DNA of 64,000 nt from Flavobacterium sp. JAS (GCF_020991455.1 NZ_JAJMOX010000008.1:124001-188000), one strand, 5' to 3'; positions 9,792-19,886 are shown, numbered from the stretch's first letter. Program-made: numbers and translations. The notes: generated by a model from the letters alone, not told the origin.

Positions 9792-10205
9792 ATGTTATCA
9801 CATAAAGCAAAATACGCCCTTAAGGCCTTACTTTATTTAGCAGAACAAGACGAAAATCACATTTCTAAAACAATAGAAATTGCTGATGGAGCCAATATTC
9901 CTAAAAAGTTTTTAGAACAAATTTTATTGGATCTAAAACGTGGACGTTTTGTGAGCAGTAAGCAAGGAAAATTTGGCGGATATTATCTGATAAAATCTAA
10001 AAATGACATCACTCTGGCAGAAATTCACCGATTATTTGACGGTGCAATTGCACTTTTGCCTTGTGCTTCTTTAAATTTTTACGAACCATGCTCTGACTGC
10101 AAAACCGAAGAAGAATGCAGCCTAAGACACGGTTTAATGATCATTCGCGACGAAACTCTTAAAGCGATGCAAGGCATTACTATAGCCTCATTGATAAAAA
10201 AATAA
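9792..10205 (+). CDS. Rrf2 family transcriptional regulator
   Basis: The protein has 137 residues with the Rrf2 winged helix (LSHKAKYALKALLYLAEQ, the LEQILLDLKR recognition helix, and the wing KQGKFGGYYLIK). Four cysteines lie in the loop where IscR/NsrR bind an iron-sulfur cluster (C91, C100, C103, C109). A cluster, and thus sensing of Fe-S, redox or sulfur status, is plausible but not proved. CymR-type Rrf2 proteins control cysteine metabolism. The cysteine-rich short ORF directly downstream (10295-10405) makes a sulfur-related role attractive here. Confidence 0.92.
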   Translation: MLSHKAKYALKALLYLAEQDENHISKTIEIADGANIPKKFLEQILLDLKRGRFVSSKQGKFGGYYLIKSKNDITLAEIHRLFDGAIALLPCASLNFYEPCSDCKTEEECSLRHGLMIIRDETLKAMQGITIASLIKK

Positions 10206-10294
10206 AAAAATATTTTCTAAACCCTACCATATTTATAGAATTTATATATATTTGCAAAAAAATAATTAACAAATCATTTCCAAAACTTTAAACC

Positions 10295-10405
10295 ATGAAA
10301 GTAGATTTCAGTAAATCAGGTATGACAAAAATTCTTTTGCAAAAAAAACAAAGTCAATTCACAACAGTGAAAAACAATTCATTTATGATGTGCATGTGTT
10401 GGTAA
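10295..10405 (+). CDS. 36-codon ORF ending MMCMCW, candidate leader peptide
   Basis: ATG at 10295 opens a 36-residue frame (starting MKVDFSKSGMTKILLQKK) that ends Met-Met-Cys-Met-Cys-Trp-stop. It lies between the Rrf2 gene and a TonB-dependent receptor, 47 bases before the receptor ATG. The stretch of rare sulfur amino-acid codons at the very end is what one expects of a leader peptide that senses charged Cys or Met tRNA. The promoter-like TATATTTG at 10247-10254 is suitably placed upstream. I see no clear terminator/antiterminator pair after it, so the mechanism is open; a small functional peptide is the alternative. Confidence 0.55.
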   Translation: MKVDFSKSGMTKILLQKKQSQFTTVKNNSFMMCMCW

Positions 10406-10452
10406 AAAAAATTTATTTTAAATTCTACTAATCACATATACTTAATATAAAA

Positions 10453-12999
10453 ATGAAAAATTCTATAAAAAATACGCTTACAATACTATTCTTTTTAACC
10501 TTCTCTATTTCGTTTGCTCAAAACATTGAAGGTGTTGTTTCAACTAGCGAAAACATTCCATTAGAAGCTGCTAATGTTGTTATCAAAGGAACCACTTCTA
10601 ATACCACTACCGATTCTAAAGGAAAATTCTCCATAGATACCAGAGGAAAACTTCCGTTAACAATTTTAGTTCAATATGTAGGATACAAAACGACAGAAGT
10701 CGAACTTGTAGATTTACCAACTGCTCCTTTGCAAGTAACATTGAATGAAGAAAATGCACTTATCGAAGTGGTTGTTTCTTCTAGACGCCGTATAGAAAAA
10801 GTTCAGGATGTGCCAATCGCAATATCTGTTATCACTGGTAAACAAGCAGAACAAACAGGTGCTTTTAACGTTAACCGTATTAAAGAACTTGTTCCATCAG
10901 TACAACTTTACTCTTCAAATCCTAGAAATACCGGAATCAATATTCGTAGTCTTGGTTCTCCTTTTGGACTTACAAACGACGGAATCGACCCAGGAGTTGG
11001 TTTCTATGTAGACGGTGTTTATTATGCACGTCCGGCTGCTACAACTTTAGATTTTATTGATATAGACCAAATCGAGGTTTTACGTGGACCACAAGGATCT
11101 TTGTTTGGTAAAAACACAACTTCTGGTGCGTTTAACATTACTACCCGTAAACCAAGTTTTACATCGGGCGCTGACTTCGAAGTGAGTTATGGAAATTTCA
11201 ACTTTTTACAAGCTAAAGCTTCGGTTACTGGAGCTTTGACTTCAAAATTAGCGGGGCGTTTGTCTTTTTCAGGTACTCAACGTGATGGTTTAATTGATAA
11301 TGTTGTTACTGGAAGACCTACAAACACTTTAAACAATCAAGGAATTAGAGGGCAATTACTTTATACACCTTCAGAAAATACAAATATTATATTAGCTGCA
11401 GATATTACAACACAACGTCCTGACGGATATGCACAAGTAGTTGCCGGTGTTGCTCCTACTCAAAGAGCTGGTTATCGTCAATTTGATGCCATTATTAAAG
11501 ATTTGAATTATCAACTTCCAAGTCTAAACGCTTTTGATCGTAAAATTGACCACGATACTCCATGGCGTTCAGGACAAGATATGGGAGGTATATCGTTGAA
11601 TATTGATACAAAAATTGGAAACGGAACCCTTACCTCAACTACTGCTTGGAGATTCTGGAACTGGGATCCATCAAATGACAGAGATTTTACAGGATTGCAG
11701 GTATTGGCGAAATCTCAAAACCCAACGAGACAAACTCAATTTACACAAGAAGTTCGTTACGCAGGTCAGCTTACATCTAAAATAAGCGGTGTTGTTGGTG
11801 TATTCTTCATCGACCAAACATCACAAACAAATGGTACTGAAGAATCCGGAAATGCGCAATGGAGATTTGCACAAAGTACGACTAGCTCTTTATGGAAAAC
11901 TCCGGGTCTTTTTGAAGGATATGGAATCAAAACGGATGCTCGTATCAGATCATCAAGTGCTGCAGTGTTTGGACAATTAGACTGGGCAATTACAGAACGT
12001 ATACATATATTACCGGGTTTAAGATATAATTTTGATAAGAAAGATGCAGATTATACCCGTACAACATACGGAGGTCTTCAAACTACTGATCCTGCATTAT
12101 TGGCTTTGAAAAAATCAGTTTACTCAGATCAATCTTTTACATCAAATACTGATAACACAGATTTTTCCGGAAACATAACCCTGACTTATAAAGCTTCTGA
12201 CAGAATCAATGCTTATGCTACTTATGCAAAAAGTTACAAACCAGTTGGTGTAAACGTAGCCGGACTTCCTACAGATGCAAAAGGTCAACCTTTATTGGAT
12301 CTTGCGGTAATTAAACCAGAGAAAGTAAATCATTATGAAATAGGTGTAAAAACTTCTCCGTTTAAAAATTCAGTATTCAATCTTGCATTCTTTAATACCG
12401 AAATCAAAGATTTTCAAACAAACGTTCAGGCAGCTGAATTGGGTGTAAATCGTGGATATCTTGCTAATGCTGATAAAGTTCGTGTAAGAGGTGCTGAATT
12501 AGATGCTAGTTTTGTAGTTAACAGAAACCTGACAATAAATGGTGCTGCAACTTATACAGAAGGTACTTATGTTAAGTTTACAAATGCACCACTTCCGTTA
12601 GAAGAAACTGGAGCTCCGGTAGCTTTTAAAGATGTATCTGGAACTGATTTACCAGGTGCTTCAAGATGGGCAGGATCTTTAGGAGGTGAACTTTCTGATG
12701 ATGCAAAATTCTTTGGGAATAAAGGAAAAATCTTCTTAGCTGTTGATTCTTATGCACGCTCTGAATTTTCATCAAGCCCTTCGGCTTCAAAATATTTAGT
12801 GGTTCCTGGCTATGCAATCTTTAATGCTCGTTTAGGTTTTCGTGCTTCCGAAGGTTTATCTGTTCACTTCTGGGGACGTAACCTTTTGAATAAAGATTAC
12901 TACGAACAATTATTGCCAGCTGGTGGAAACACAGGACAATATGCAGGTGTAATTGGAGATCAAAGAACATACGGAATCACTTTGAAATATAAATTGTAA
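10453..12999 (+). CDS. TonB-dependent receptor with carboxypeptidase-like regulatory domain
   Basis: The order of parts in 848 residues is a signal peptide ending near SFAQN (~22), a carboxypeptidase-regulatory-like beta domain (~25-100, GVVSTSENIPLEAANVVIKG), a plug domain (IEKVQDVPIAISVITG, NIRSLGSPFG, IEVLRGPQGSLFGKNTTSGA) and a 22-strand barrel (YKASDRINAYATYAKSYKP, VNHYEIGVKTSP, FWGRNLLNKDYYEQ). There is no SusD partner, so this looks like a metal-chelate or small-molecule receptor, not a glycan receptor. The Rrf2 regulator and the Cys-rich ORF upstream hint at an iron- or sulfur-linked substrate. A strong terminator follows. Confidence 0.93.
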   Translation: MKNSIKNTLTILFFLTFSISFAQNIEGVVSTSENIPLEAANVVIKGTTSNTTTDSKGKFSIDTRGKLPLTILVQYVGYKTTEVELVDLPTAPLQVTLNEENALIEVVVSSRRRIEKVQDVPIAISVITGKQAEQTGAFNVNRIKELVPSVQLYSSNPRNTGINIRSLGSPFGLTNDGIDPGVGFYVDGVYYARPAATTLDFIDIDQIEVLRGPQGSLFGKNTTSGAFNITTRKPSFTSGADFEVSYGNFNFLQAKASVTGALTSKLAGRLSFSGTQRDGLIDNVVTGRPTNTLNNQGIRGQLLYTPSENTNIILAADITTQRPDGYAQVVAGVAPTQRAGYRQFDAIIKDLNYQLPSLNAFDRKIDHDTPWRSGQDMGGISLNIDTKIGNGTLTSTTAWRFWNWDPSNDRDFTGLQVLAKSQNPTRQTQFTQEVRYAGQLTSKISGVVGVFFIDQTSQTNGTEESGNAQWRFAQSTTSSLWKTPGLFEGYGIKTDARIRSSSAAVFGQLDWAITERIHILPGLRYNFDKKDADYTRTTYGGLQTTDPALLALKKSVYSDQSFTSNTDNTDFSGNITLTYKASDRINAYATYAKSYKPVGVNVAGLPTDAKGQPLLDLAVIKPEKVNHYEIGVKTSPFKNSVFNLAFFNTEIKDFQTNVQAAELGVNRGYLANADKVRVRGAELDASFVVNRNLTINGAATYTEGTYVKFTNAPLPLEETGAPVAFKDVSGTDLPGASRWAGSLGGELSDDAKFFGNKGKIFLAVDSYARSEFSSSPSASKYLVVPGYAIFNARLGFRASEGLSVHFWGRNLLNKDYYEQLLPAGGNTGQYAGVIGDQRTYGITLKYKL

Positions 13000-13024
13000 T
13001 CCAGTTAGTTAATTTTTATATATA

Positions 13025-13063
13025 TAAAGCGAGGTAGGTTTTTAAACTTACCTCGCTTTTTTT
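13025..13063 (+). terminator. Rho-independent terminator after the TonB receptor
   Basis: The arms AAGCGAGGTAGGTTT and AACTTACCTCGCTT form a long G/C-containing stem, followed by seven T residues. Confidence 0.88.
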
Positions 13064-13174
13064 GTTATCATGAAATCACAAAATAAAATCTAAAACGAAT
13101 TTAAAAACCAATTGTTACTTCTATAAATCTGTTCTCATTTGTATATATTCGCAGCCTGAATTTATACCGATTAA

Positions 13175-13915
13175 ATGAAATTTGTCAAAATACTGCTCTT
13201 ATTTGGCTTTATAAGCCCTTTTTTATCGGCACAAAATATAAAAAAAACTGATCAGCAAACCCTAACCTGGATTCGTTACTACAATATTTTGCCTTTAACT
13301 GAAAAATGGGCACTGCATTCTGAATTTGACAATCGAAGCTTTTTAAATCCTGTTCATGAAAATCTATTTGTTATAAGAGTTCAGGGGCGTTATCGGGTTC
13401 ATAAAAACATTGATTTGGGTACAGGTTTGGCTTATTTTAATGTGAACACACAAAATCCTAATGTTGATCCTGATTACTCCATTCCAGAATATCGAATTCA
13501 GCAAGATGTTACTTTTATTAATGATATTGCCAAAGTAACTTTTCACAATCGTTTTCAGCTTGAAGAGCGCTTTACCCAAAAAGTAAATAAAACTGAATTG
13601 ACAGACGATTTCTATTTTGCTTACCGATTTCGCTACAGATTACAATCGACTTTTGATCTTTGGAAAAAAGACATACGAAGCCTGAAAGCAACTATTTCGG
13701 ATGAAGTTATGTTTAATTTTGGAAAAGATAATAAGAGGAATACTTTTGATCAAAACCGAATTTATGCCGCCCTTCGATATCACTTTAACCCTAATGTTGG
13801 TTTAGAAATAGGTTATTTAAAAAGTTTCCAGCGACGTGCCAGTGGTGTAGATTTTTATGATCGGGATATTATTCGTTTTACACTTTATCATAAGATTGAT
13901 AGGAAAATTAGATAA
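13175..13915 (+). CDS. DUF2490 domain-containing protein
   Basis: This 246-residue protein has a signal peptide (cleavage near LSAQN, ~20) followed by a beta-strand-rich domain with the DUF2490 pattern (TWIRYYNILPLTEKWALHSE, RFQLEERF, YFAYRFRYRLQ, ALRYHFNPNVGLEIGY). The family is predicted to form an outer-membrane barrel; function unknown. The last codons (I-R-stop) fall inside a copy of the 23-bp dispersed repeat (13911-13933), so the 3' end of the gene may have been remodelled by it. Confidence 0.88.
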   Translation: MKFVKILLLFGFISPFLSAQNIKKTDQQTLTWIRYYNILPLTEKWALHSEFDNRSFLNPVHENLFVIRVQGRYRVHKNIDLGTGLAYFNVNTQNPNVDPDYSIPEYRIQQDVTFINDIAKVTFHNRFQLEERFTQKVNKTELTDDFYFAYRFRYRLQSTFDLWKKDIRSLKATISDEVMFNFGKDNKRNTFDQNRIYAALRYHFNPNVGLEIGYLKSFQRRASGVDFYDRDIIRFTLYHKIDRKIR

Positions 13916-13950
13916 TGTGGCAATTTGATAATTAGATAATTAGATAATGC
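13911..13950. repeat. Third copy of the 23-bp dispersed repeat
   Basis: GATAATGTGGCAATTTGATAA matches the units at 6073-6095 and 6191-6213 and is followed by two further GATAATTA steps. It overlaps the stop codon of the DUF2490 gene. Confidence 0.65.
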
Positions 13951-14086
13951 TTGGAATTAATAAAATCAATTTCCTTGAAATTGGATTTTAATTCAAACTA
14001 AAACACTGATAGACAAAACTTTAATAATTGATTAATTATAGATTAACTAAATTTTATAAGTATCTGCCGTAACTTTAACAAAAGAT

Positions 14087-14329
14087 ATGGCCATGAAAAA
14101 TTCAGCAATTAAACTAGTGTGGTTTACTACAATTTATGTTTTTATTTTTGCAGGTTTATGTCAAACTACCATTACTATTCCATTAATAATGAGTTTGGAT
14201 ATTATTGGTATATTTTTAATCCTATATATGGTTTATAATGTACTACATGACGATTACAAAACCACAAAAACTTTTAAAGATTGGTATGAGGATCATCCAG
14301 TGAAAACTTTGGAAGAAGACGAAGATTAG
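14087..14329 (+). CDS. Small hypothetical membrane protein
   Basis: This is an 80-residue protein with two predicted membrane helices (~10-28 and ~33-52), then a charged tail rich in Asp and Glu (ending KTLEEDED). The start may be the first ATG (14087) or MKNSAI at 14093. I recognise no family. It lies between the DUF2490 gene and a convergent beta-barrel gene. Confidence 0.6.
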   Translation: MAMKNSAIKLVWFTTIYVFIFAGLCQTTITIPLIMSLDIIGIFLILYMVYNVLHDDYKTTKTFKDWYEDHPVKTLEEDED

Positions 14330-14384
14330 TTCTAAATTCTACACAACTATTAAGCAGAGAAATCGATTAGCTAAAAAAGTCTAA

Positions 14385-17132
14385 TTATCTCTCCCTCCTA
14401 TTTTTTGATCCTTTTTGAGCTGCAAAATTTCCAATTTTATAGGCTACCGAAAACATTACGTAACGTTTTAGAACCGTATTTTCTTCATCGCGAATTGAGG
14501 TTGCCGAAATCGTTCGTGTAGCACTTTGGTTTTGATTCAGCACATCGTAAACTTTAATCTTTGCATATACTTTTTTATCAAAAAATCCATAAGACAAACT
14601 CGTATTCCAAAGGAAGAAATCTTTCTTGAAATCACCTGAGATATTAGAATTATAGGTATATCCCAAATCATTTCCGAAAATAAAATTTAACGGCCAATAA
14701 TTCGTTGTCTGCAAATTGATTCTGTGCACGACATTTGAAGTTGCATCGCGTGTATAATTCTCATACTTGGTTTCATTATAAGACAAACTATACGATGGCG
14801 AAATCGATAACAATTCTCCATATTCATAAGTCATATAAACCCTTGGCGTAACTGATGTTGCTTTTGCGTTGTACAAAACAGCATTTGTAAAGCCTTTATC
14901 AAAAGAATAACTTCCGTTGATACCTAAACCATATCTCAAAACGTGTGCGTCTCTTTTTACCGATTGATTCCAATTTCCGCCAATCGAGGCGATATATGTT
15001 CCTGATATATTGGCGTAAGTTGTAGTTCTTTTTCCGCTATCGTCATAAATTGAAGTCGAAACTACGTCATTATTATAATAATCTGCTTTGATAAACATGC
15101 TGTAACCGGAACGTGTTCTAAAATCAAAGTTTTTAAAATCAATACCGGCACTATTCTTTTCTATCGGATTTAAATTTGGATTTCCAATTACGGTATTCAA
15201 CGGATTCATTAAATTCAGAACAGGCAATAATTGAGCAGCACTTGGGAGCGCATTAGAATAATCGTATTTTAAAGTCAGGTTCTTAGAACGGCTAAACTTA
15301 TATCGTATTAAGGCATTTGCAAAAGGCAAAGCATAGGTTTTATTCAAATCGGTAGAATTTCCTAAGTACAAAGAATGATTATCGTAATCAATTATAGAAG
15401 TTTTAGTACTTAGGTTTACTATAAATTTACTTTTCTTCAAAGTAATTCCCACTTTCGGACTAACCGAATTTTGTTTTGAAGTAATGTAATTCGTCAACGA
15501 CAAATTCAAATCAGAATACGATTCCGTCGCCGCGTCAAAATCAAAAGTTTTTTGATCATTTATTGTCTTTACCCAGTCAAAATCAGTACCAAATCTAACT
15601 TTCAACGAATCTGTAATAGGTTCTGTGTATTCAATATCAAGAGAATAAGAATCAGAACTTGTATTGCTTTTACTGTTTTGATTTCGTTCGTCGTTTGGTT
15701 TACTATCCTGATAAAAAATAGTTTGAGAGAGATTCAGTGCATTCGAATCGTTTCTGCTGTTATTATTACTGAAAACTGCACTTAGATTACGAGATTCTTT
15801 TTCGAAAATTTTATTGAAATTAATCGCGTTGGTAAAATTATTATTCGTGCTTTCATTTTTAGATTCCGATTTGCTTTCGTTCAATGCCTGCCCATTTTCA
15901 TCCTCAGAAGCTGTACTTGATTTTGAAGCATTATTTGTTCTGGTTTGATTGAAAGACGGAGCAATAAAAATATGAGTCGTTGGATTAATTCTGTAATCTA
16001 ACTCTACATTAGCCTTGTTTCCTGTATTTTCATTTCGTGTTTTCGAATCTGAAGCCGTTAGAATATTTCCTGTAGGCAAAAAACTCATCTGATTTGATTT
16101 GCTATCGTTATTATTGATCGAGTTTGAGAAATTATAACCGCTTGTAACATCTAATTTTTTAGACCACGCATCAGAATAATTAATTCCTGCCAAATTAGAT
16201 TGTGTAATCCCTTTTCCGCCTCCGGAACTTTGATTGACATTTTTACTATTTCTTCCGCCTCCCATACTATCAAAAACATCATCCATAGAAAAACCAGTCG
16301 AATTGATATTATTGGATGAAGCCAAAACACTAATTTTTTGTTGATCTTTGAAAAAATTCATCATCAAACTACTTTCATACCGATCATCAGAACCATAACC
16401 GCCAAGTATTTTTCCAAAGAAACCTTTATTTTTCTTTTCGTCAATTGTCAAATTTATAGTCGAATTATCAGAAGTTGATTCTTGTTTTGCCAGTTCTTCT
16501 TTCTTGGTTTTAAAATCCGAAACCTGAACCTTTTTAATAATATCTGCTGGTAAGTTTTTTAGAATCAAAGCACCGTCTTTATCAAAAAATGTTTTTCCGT
16601 TGACTAAAAACTGTGTTACTTCCCTTCCGTTTACGGTAACTTTTCCGTTATTATCCACATCAACGCCAGGCAATTGTTTCAATAAAGCTTCGACATTAGC
16701 ATCCGGACGAACTTTATACGAAGAAGCATTAAATTCTAAAGTATCCTTTTTAACTGTAATTGGAGGTGCTTCAGTCTTAATAACCACATTATTTAAGGCA
16801 TTCACACTTTCGAGTAAATACAATTTCCCGAAATCCTTACTTTCCAAAAGTTCTTTTTGCTCCTCAACCAAAGGCTGATAACCCAGATAATTTACTTTTA
16901 GAAAAACAGGCTTCTCTATTTTTTTAGTATTTATTCTAAAAACACCATTTTTATCCGTTGTTGCATATTCAATAACAGTAGAATCCTTAACGGTCGAAAA
17001 ATAAACAGTTGCCATTTCCAGAGGAAGCTGTGTATTAATATCAATGACAGTTCCTTTAATTACGATATCATTTTGCGCACTTGCCGAATAACAAAAAAGA
17101 AAAAACAGAAAATAAGAGAGAAATTTGGTCAT
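14385..17132 (-). CDS. Outer-membrane beta-barrel protein with carboxypeptidase-like domain
   Basis: The protein has 915 residues: a signal peptide ending near ASAQN (~19), a carboxypeptidase-regulatory-like domain (KGTVIDINTQLPLEMATVYF), a plug-like region (LEFNASSYKVRPDANVEALL, KQLPGVDVDNNGKVTVNG, GKTFFDKDGALILKNLPADI) and a long barrel of the OMP_b-brl_3 type, rich in Asn and Ser between residues ~230 and 480. These TonB-receptor relatives are common in Flavobacteria, and substrates are rarely known. It ends in basic residues (KNRRER), so no type IX C-terminal domain is present. It is transcribed alone. Confidence 0.9.
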   Translation of the reverse strand: MTKFLSYFLFFLFCYSASAQNDIVIKGTVIDINTQLPLEMATVYFSTVKDSTVIEYATTDKNGVFRINTKKIEKPVFLKVNYLGYQPLVEEQKELLESKDFGKLYLLESVNALNNVVIKTEAPPITVKKDTLEFNASSYKVRPDANVEALLKQLPGVDVDNNGKVTVNGREVTQFLVNGKTFFDKDGALILKNLPADIIKKVQVSDFKTKKEELAKQESTSDNSTINLTIDEKKNKGFFGKILGGYGSDDRYESSLMMNFFKDQQKISVLASSNNINSTGFSMDDVFDSMGGGRNSKNVNQSSGGGKGITQSNLAGINYSDAWSKKLDVTSGYNFSNSINNNDSKSNQMSFLPTGNILTASDSKTRNENTGNKANVELDYRINPTTHIFIAPSFNQTRTNNASKSSTASEDENGQALNESKSESKNESTNNNFTNAINFNKIFEKESRNLSAVFSNNNSRNDSNALNLSQTIFYQDSKPNDERNQNSKSNTSSDSYSLDIEYTEPITDSLKVRFGTDFDWVKTINDQKTFDFDAATESYSDLNLSLTNYITSKQNSVSPKVGITLKKSKFIVNLSTKTSIIDYDNHSLYLGNSTDLNKTYALPFANALIRYKFSRSKNLTLKYDYSNALPSAAQLLPVLNLMNPLNTVIGNPNLNPIEKNSAGIDFKNFDFRTRSGYSMFIKADYYNNDVVSTSIYDDSGKRTTTYANISGTYIASIGGNWNQSVKRDAHVLRYGLGINGSYSFDKGFTNAVLYNAKATSVTPRVYMTYEYGELLSISPSYSLSYNETKYENYTRDATSNVVHRINLQTTNYWPLNFIFGNDLGYTYNSNISGDFKKDFFLWNTSLSYGFFDKKVYAKIKVYDVLNQNQSATRTISATSIRDEENTVLKRYVMFSVAYKIGNFAAQKGSKNRRER

Positions 17133-17221
17133 AAGAAAAGGTTAATTACACCATTAAGACTAACAAAGAAACTAATGGTTTAATTGTGTGATTAAACATT
17201 TATTTCATTTTTAAATTTAAT

Positions 17222-17252
17222 CAAAAAAAAATCCCCGACTAGCGGGGATTTA
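17222..17252 (-). terminator. Terminator of der
   Basis: On the minus strand ATCCCCGC-TAG-TCGGGGAT forms a stem ending in a run of T, directly after the der stop codon. Confidence 0.8.
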
Positions 17253-17255
17253 AAA

Positions 17256-18566
17256 TTATTTCTCTCTGATATAAATATCGATTGGCACTCCAGAAAAATC
17301 CCAATTCTCTCTAATTTTATTTTCAAGATATCTCTTATATGGTTCCTTAACGTATTGAGGCATATTTGCAAAAAACACAAACTGAGGCGTTAGCGTTGGC
17401 AACTGCATACAATATTTAATTTTTACATATTTACCTTTTGTTGCCGGTGGCGGATAAGCTTCGATTACTTTCAACATGTATTCGTTGAATTTTGAAGTTG
17501 CAATTCTTTGTTTTCTGTTTTCAAAAACCTGAACCGTAGCTTCAAGTGCTTTCAATAAACGTTGTTTCGTTAAAGCCGAAACGAACAAAATTGGCACATC
17601 TGTAAAAGGCATTAATTCTTTTTTGATTTTCTCTTCGTAGTCACGAGTCGACATAGTGTCTTTCTCAACCAAATCCCATTTGTTCACCAAGATTACAACA
17701 CCTTTGCGGTTTTTCTCAGCCAACCAGAAAATACTCTGATCCTGACCTTCAAATCCACGAGTAGCATCGATAACCAAAATACAAATATCTGCATGCTCAA
17801 TTGCACGAACAGAACGCATTACCGAGTAAAACTCTAAATCTTCCTTCACCTTAGCTTTACGACGGATTCCCGCAGTATCAACCAAGTTAAATTCAAAACC
17901 AAAACGGTCAAATTTTGTATCAATTGCATCACGTGTAGTTCCTGCAATGTCAGTAACCATAAAACGTTCTTTACCAATTAATGCATTGATAAAACTTGAT
18001 TTTCCAGCATTTGGACGTCCAACAACAGCAAAACGAGGTAAAACTACTTCTTCCTGAACTGGTTCTGGTTTTTCTGGAAAAGACTCGATTAAGGCATCTA
18101 ATAAATCCCCGGTTCCACTACCTGAAATACTTGCAAAAGTAAAATAATCTCCTAAACCAAGATTATAAAACTCAAGAGCATCCTTCTCACGCATTGCGTT
18201 ATCTACCTTATTTACAGCCAATAAAACTGGTTTTGTTACCTTACGTAATAAGCGCGCAACAACATCATCCATTGGTGTAATACCTTCTTCTACATCAACA
18301 ACAAAAATAATAACATCAGCTTCGTCGATAGCAAGCTCCACTTGTTTGCGGATTTCACCTTCAAATACGTCATCAGATCCACGAACATATCCGCCGGTAT
18401 CAATTACAGAAAACTCTTTTCCGTTCCACTCGCTTTTACCGTAGTTTCTATCTCTGGTAACTCCAGAAACCGAATCTACAATAGCTTCTCTTCTTTGTAT
18501 CAGCCTATTAAAAAGGGTTGATTTCCCTACATTAGGTCTTCCTACTATCGCAACAATGTTATTCAT
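17256..18566 (-). CDS. der: Ribosome biogenesis GTPase Der (EngA)
   Basis: The 436-residue protein has the tandem GTPase domains unique to Der: G1 motifs GRPNVGKST (~8-16) and GRPNAGKSS (~180), G3 DTGG and DTAG, G4 NKVD and NKWD, then the C-terminal KH-like domain ([20 protein letters not shown]). It acts in 50S subunit assembly. Length and motifs are normal. The gene is downstream of era on the same strand, separated by 438 bases of repeat-rich spacer. Confidence 0.98.
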   Translation of the reverse strand: MNNIVAIVGRPNVGKSTLFNRLIQRREAIVDSVSGVTRDRNYGKSEWNGKEFSVIDTGGYVRGSDDVFEGEIRKQVELAIDEADVIIFVVDVEEGITPMDDVVARLLRKVTKPVLLAVNKVDNAMREKDALEFYNLGLGDYFTFASISGSGTGDLLDALIESFPEKPEPVQEEVVLPRFAVVGRPNAGKSSFINALIGKERFMVTDIAGTTRDAIDTKFDRFGFEFNLVDTAGIRRKAKVKEDLEFYSVMRSVRAIEHADICILVIDATRGFEGQDQSIFWLAEKNRKGVVILVNKWDLVEKDTMSTRDYEEKIKKELMPFTDVPILFVSALTKQRLLKALEATVQVFENRKQRIATSKFNEYMLKVIEAYPPPATKGKYVKIKYCMQLPTLTPQFVFFANMPQYVKEPYKRYLENKIRENWDFSGVPIDIYIREK

Positions 18567-19004
18567 TTTTTTGAATTTTAGATTCTGAATTCCAGATTTC
18601 AGATTTTTAGTTCCCTAAAAACCTAATCACTTGTAACCCAAAATGCTTTATTTTAATTTTTTGCAAAGGTAGGTAAAAAAGTGGCTAAGTCGCCAAGTTT
18701 CTAAGTACCTAAGATTTTTATTATTTTTCCTGTTATATAAGGAGTATTTTTTGGAGCTATTTCCCGCTATCCGTTTCAATCTTTTGCTCCGCTAAAAAGC
18801 GTCACAAAAGGATTTCCACTTCAAATGAAATTCACTGAACTCCTATAAAAATAAAAGTATAGTGAAGTAATCAGGGCTAGGGCTTCAAAGTATCGAGAAC
18901 TTTTTCGGTCATCATTTCGCATTTCAACCTGAAACAAAAAAACTTAACCATTCCAATTTCACATTTCAAAAACCTGAAACCTGAAACTTGAAACAAACAA
19001 AACC
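18567..19004. repeat. Repeat-rich spacer between era and der
   Basis: No gene is visible. The spacer holds a GTGGCTAAGTCGCCAAGTTT-like tract (~18681), a block containing GGAGCTATTTCCCGCTATCC, CGCTAAAAAGCG and ATCAGGGCTAGGGC (~18751-18890) that I recall as a common intergenic repeat of Flavobacterium, and CCTGAAACCTGAAACTTGAAAC (~18971-18993), the inverse of the tract at 9670-9745. Confidence 0.5.
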
Positions 19005-19886
19005 TTATTGATTATACCCGAAACGTTTCAACATATTAGCGTTGCTTCTCCAGTTTTTATTCACTTTTACAACAAGTTCAATGTGAATTTGTTTTCCGAA
19101 GAATTTCTCCAAATCAGCACGAGCCTCAGTTCCTACTTTTTTCAAAGCGGCACCTTTATGTCCAATAATGATTCCTTTTTGCGTTTCGCGTTCTACCATA
19201 ATGATCGAACGGATTCTGATAATATTTTCATCCTCAAAAAATTCTTCTGTAACGATTTCAACCGCATACGGAATCTCTTTACTGTAATTCAACAAGATTT
19301 TCTCACGAATGGTTTCGTTTACGAAAAAACGTTCTGGTTTATCTGTTAATTGATCTTTAGGATAATATGCTGGAGATTCCGGCAATAATTCGATGATTCT
19401 TCCAAAAACTTCCGGTACATTAAAATTCTGTAAAGCCGAGATTGGGAAAATTTCAGCATTTGGTACTTTTGCAGTCCAGAATGCCACTTGCTCCTCTAAT
19501 TGTTCCTGATTCGAATTGTCAATTTTATTCAACAATAACAAAACCGGAATTTTAGCGTGGATGATTTTATTAAAGAAAGCCTCGTCTTTTAAGTCCTGCT
19601 CGCCTATTTCGACCATGTAAACCAAAATATCAGCATCTTCAAAAGCCGATTTTACAAAGTTCATCATCGACTCCTGCATTTCATAAGCGGGTTTGATGAT
19701 TCCGGGAGTATCCGATAATATAAGTTGAAAATCTTCGCCATTCACGATTCCAAGAATACGGTGACGGGTTGTTTGTGCTTTTGATGTAATAATCGATAAT
19801 CTTTCTCCAACAAAGGCGTTCATCAATGTTGATTTTCCAACGTTTGGATTCCCGATGATGTTTACAAAACCTGCTTTATGTGACAT
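19005..19886 (-). CDS. era: GTPase Era
   Basis: The 293-residue protein has a GTPase domain with G1 GNPNVGKST (~12-20), G3 DTPG and G4 NKID, followed by the KH domain (IIGHKGAALKKVGTEARADL) that binds the 3' end of 16S rRNA. It acts in 30S maturation at the membrane. The sequence is normal. It is divergent from the initiator tRNA gene, whose promoter lies in the 116-base spacer. Confidence 0.98.
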   Translation of the reverse strand: MSHKAGFVNIIGNPNVGKSTLMNAFVGERLSIITSKAQTTRHRILGIVNGEDFQLILSDTPGIIKPAYEMQESMMNFVKSAFEDADILVYMVEIGEQDLKDEAFFNKIIHAKIPVLLLLNKIDNSNQEQLEEQVAFWTAKVPNAEIFPISALQNFNVPEVFGRIIELLPESPAYYPKDQLTDKPERFFVNETIREKILLNYSKEIPYAVEIVTEEFFEDENIIRIRSIIMVERETQKGIIIGHKGAALKKVGTEARADLEKFFGKQIHIELVVKVNKNWRSNANMLKRFGYNQ

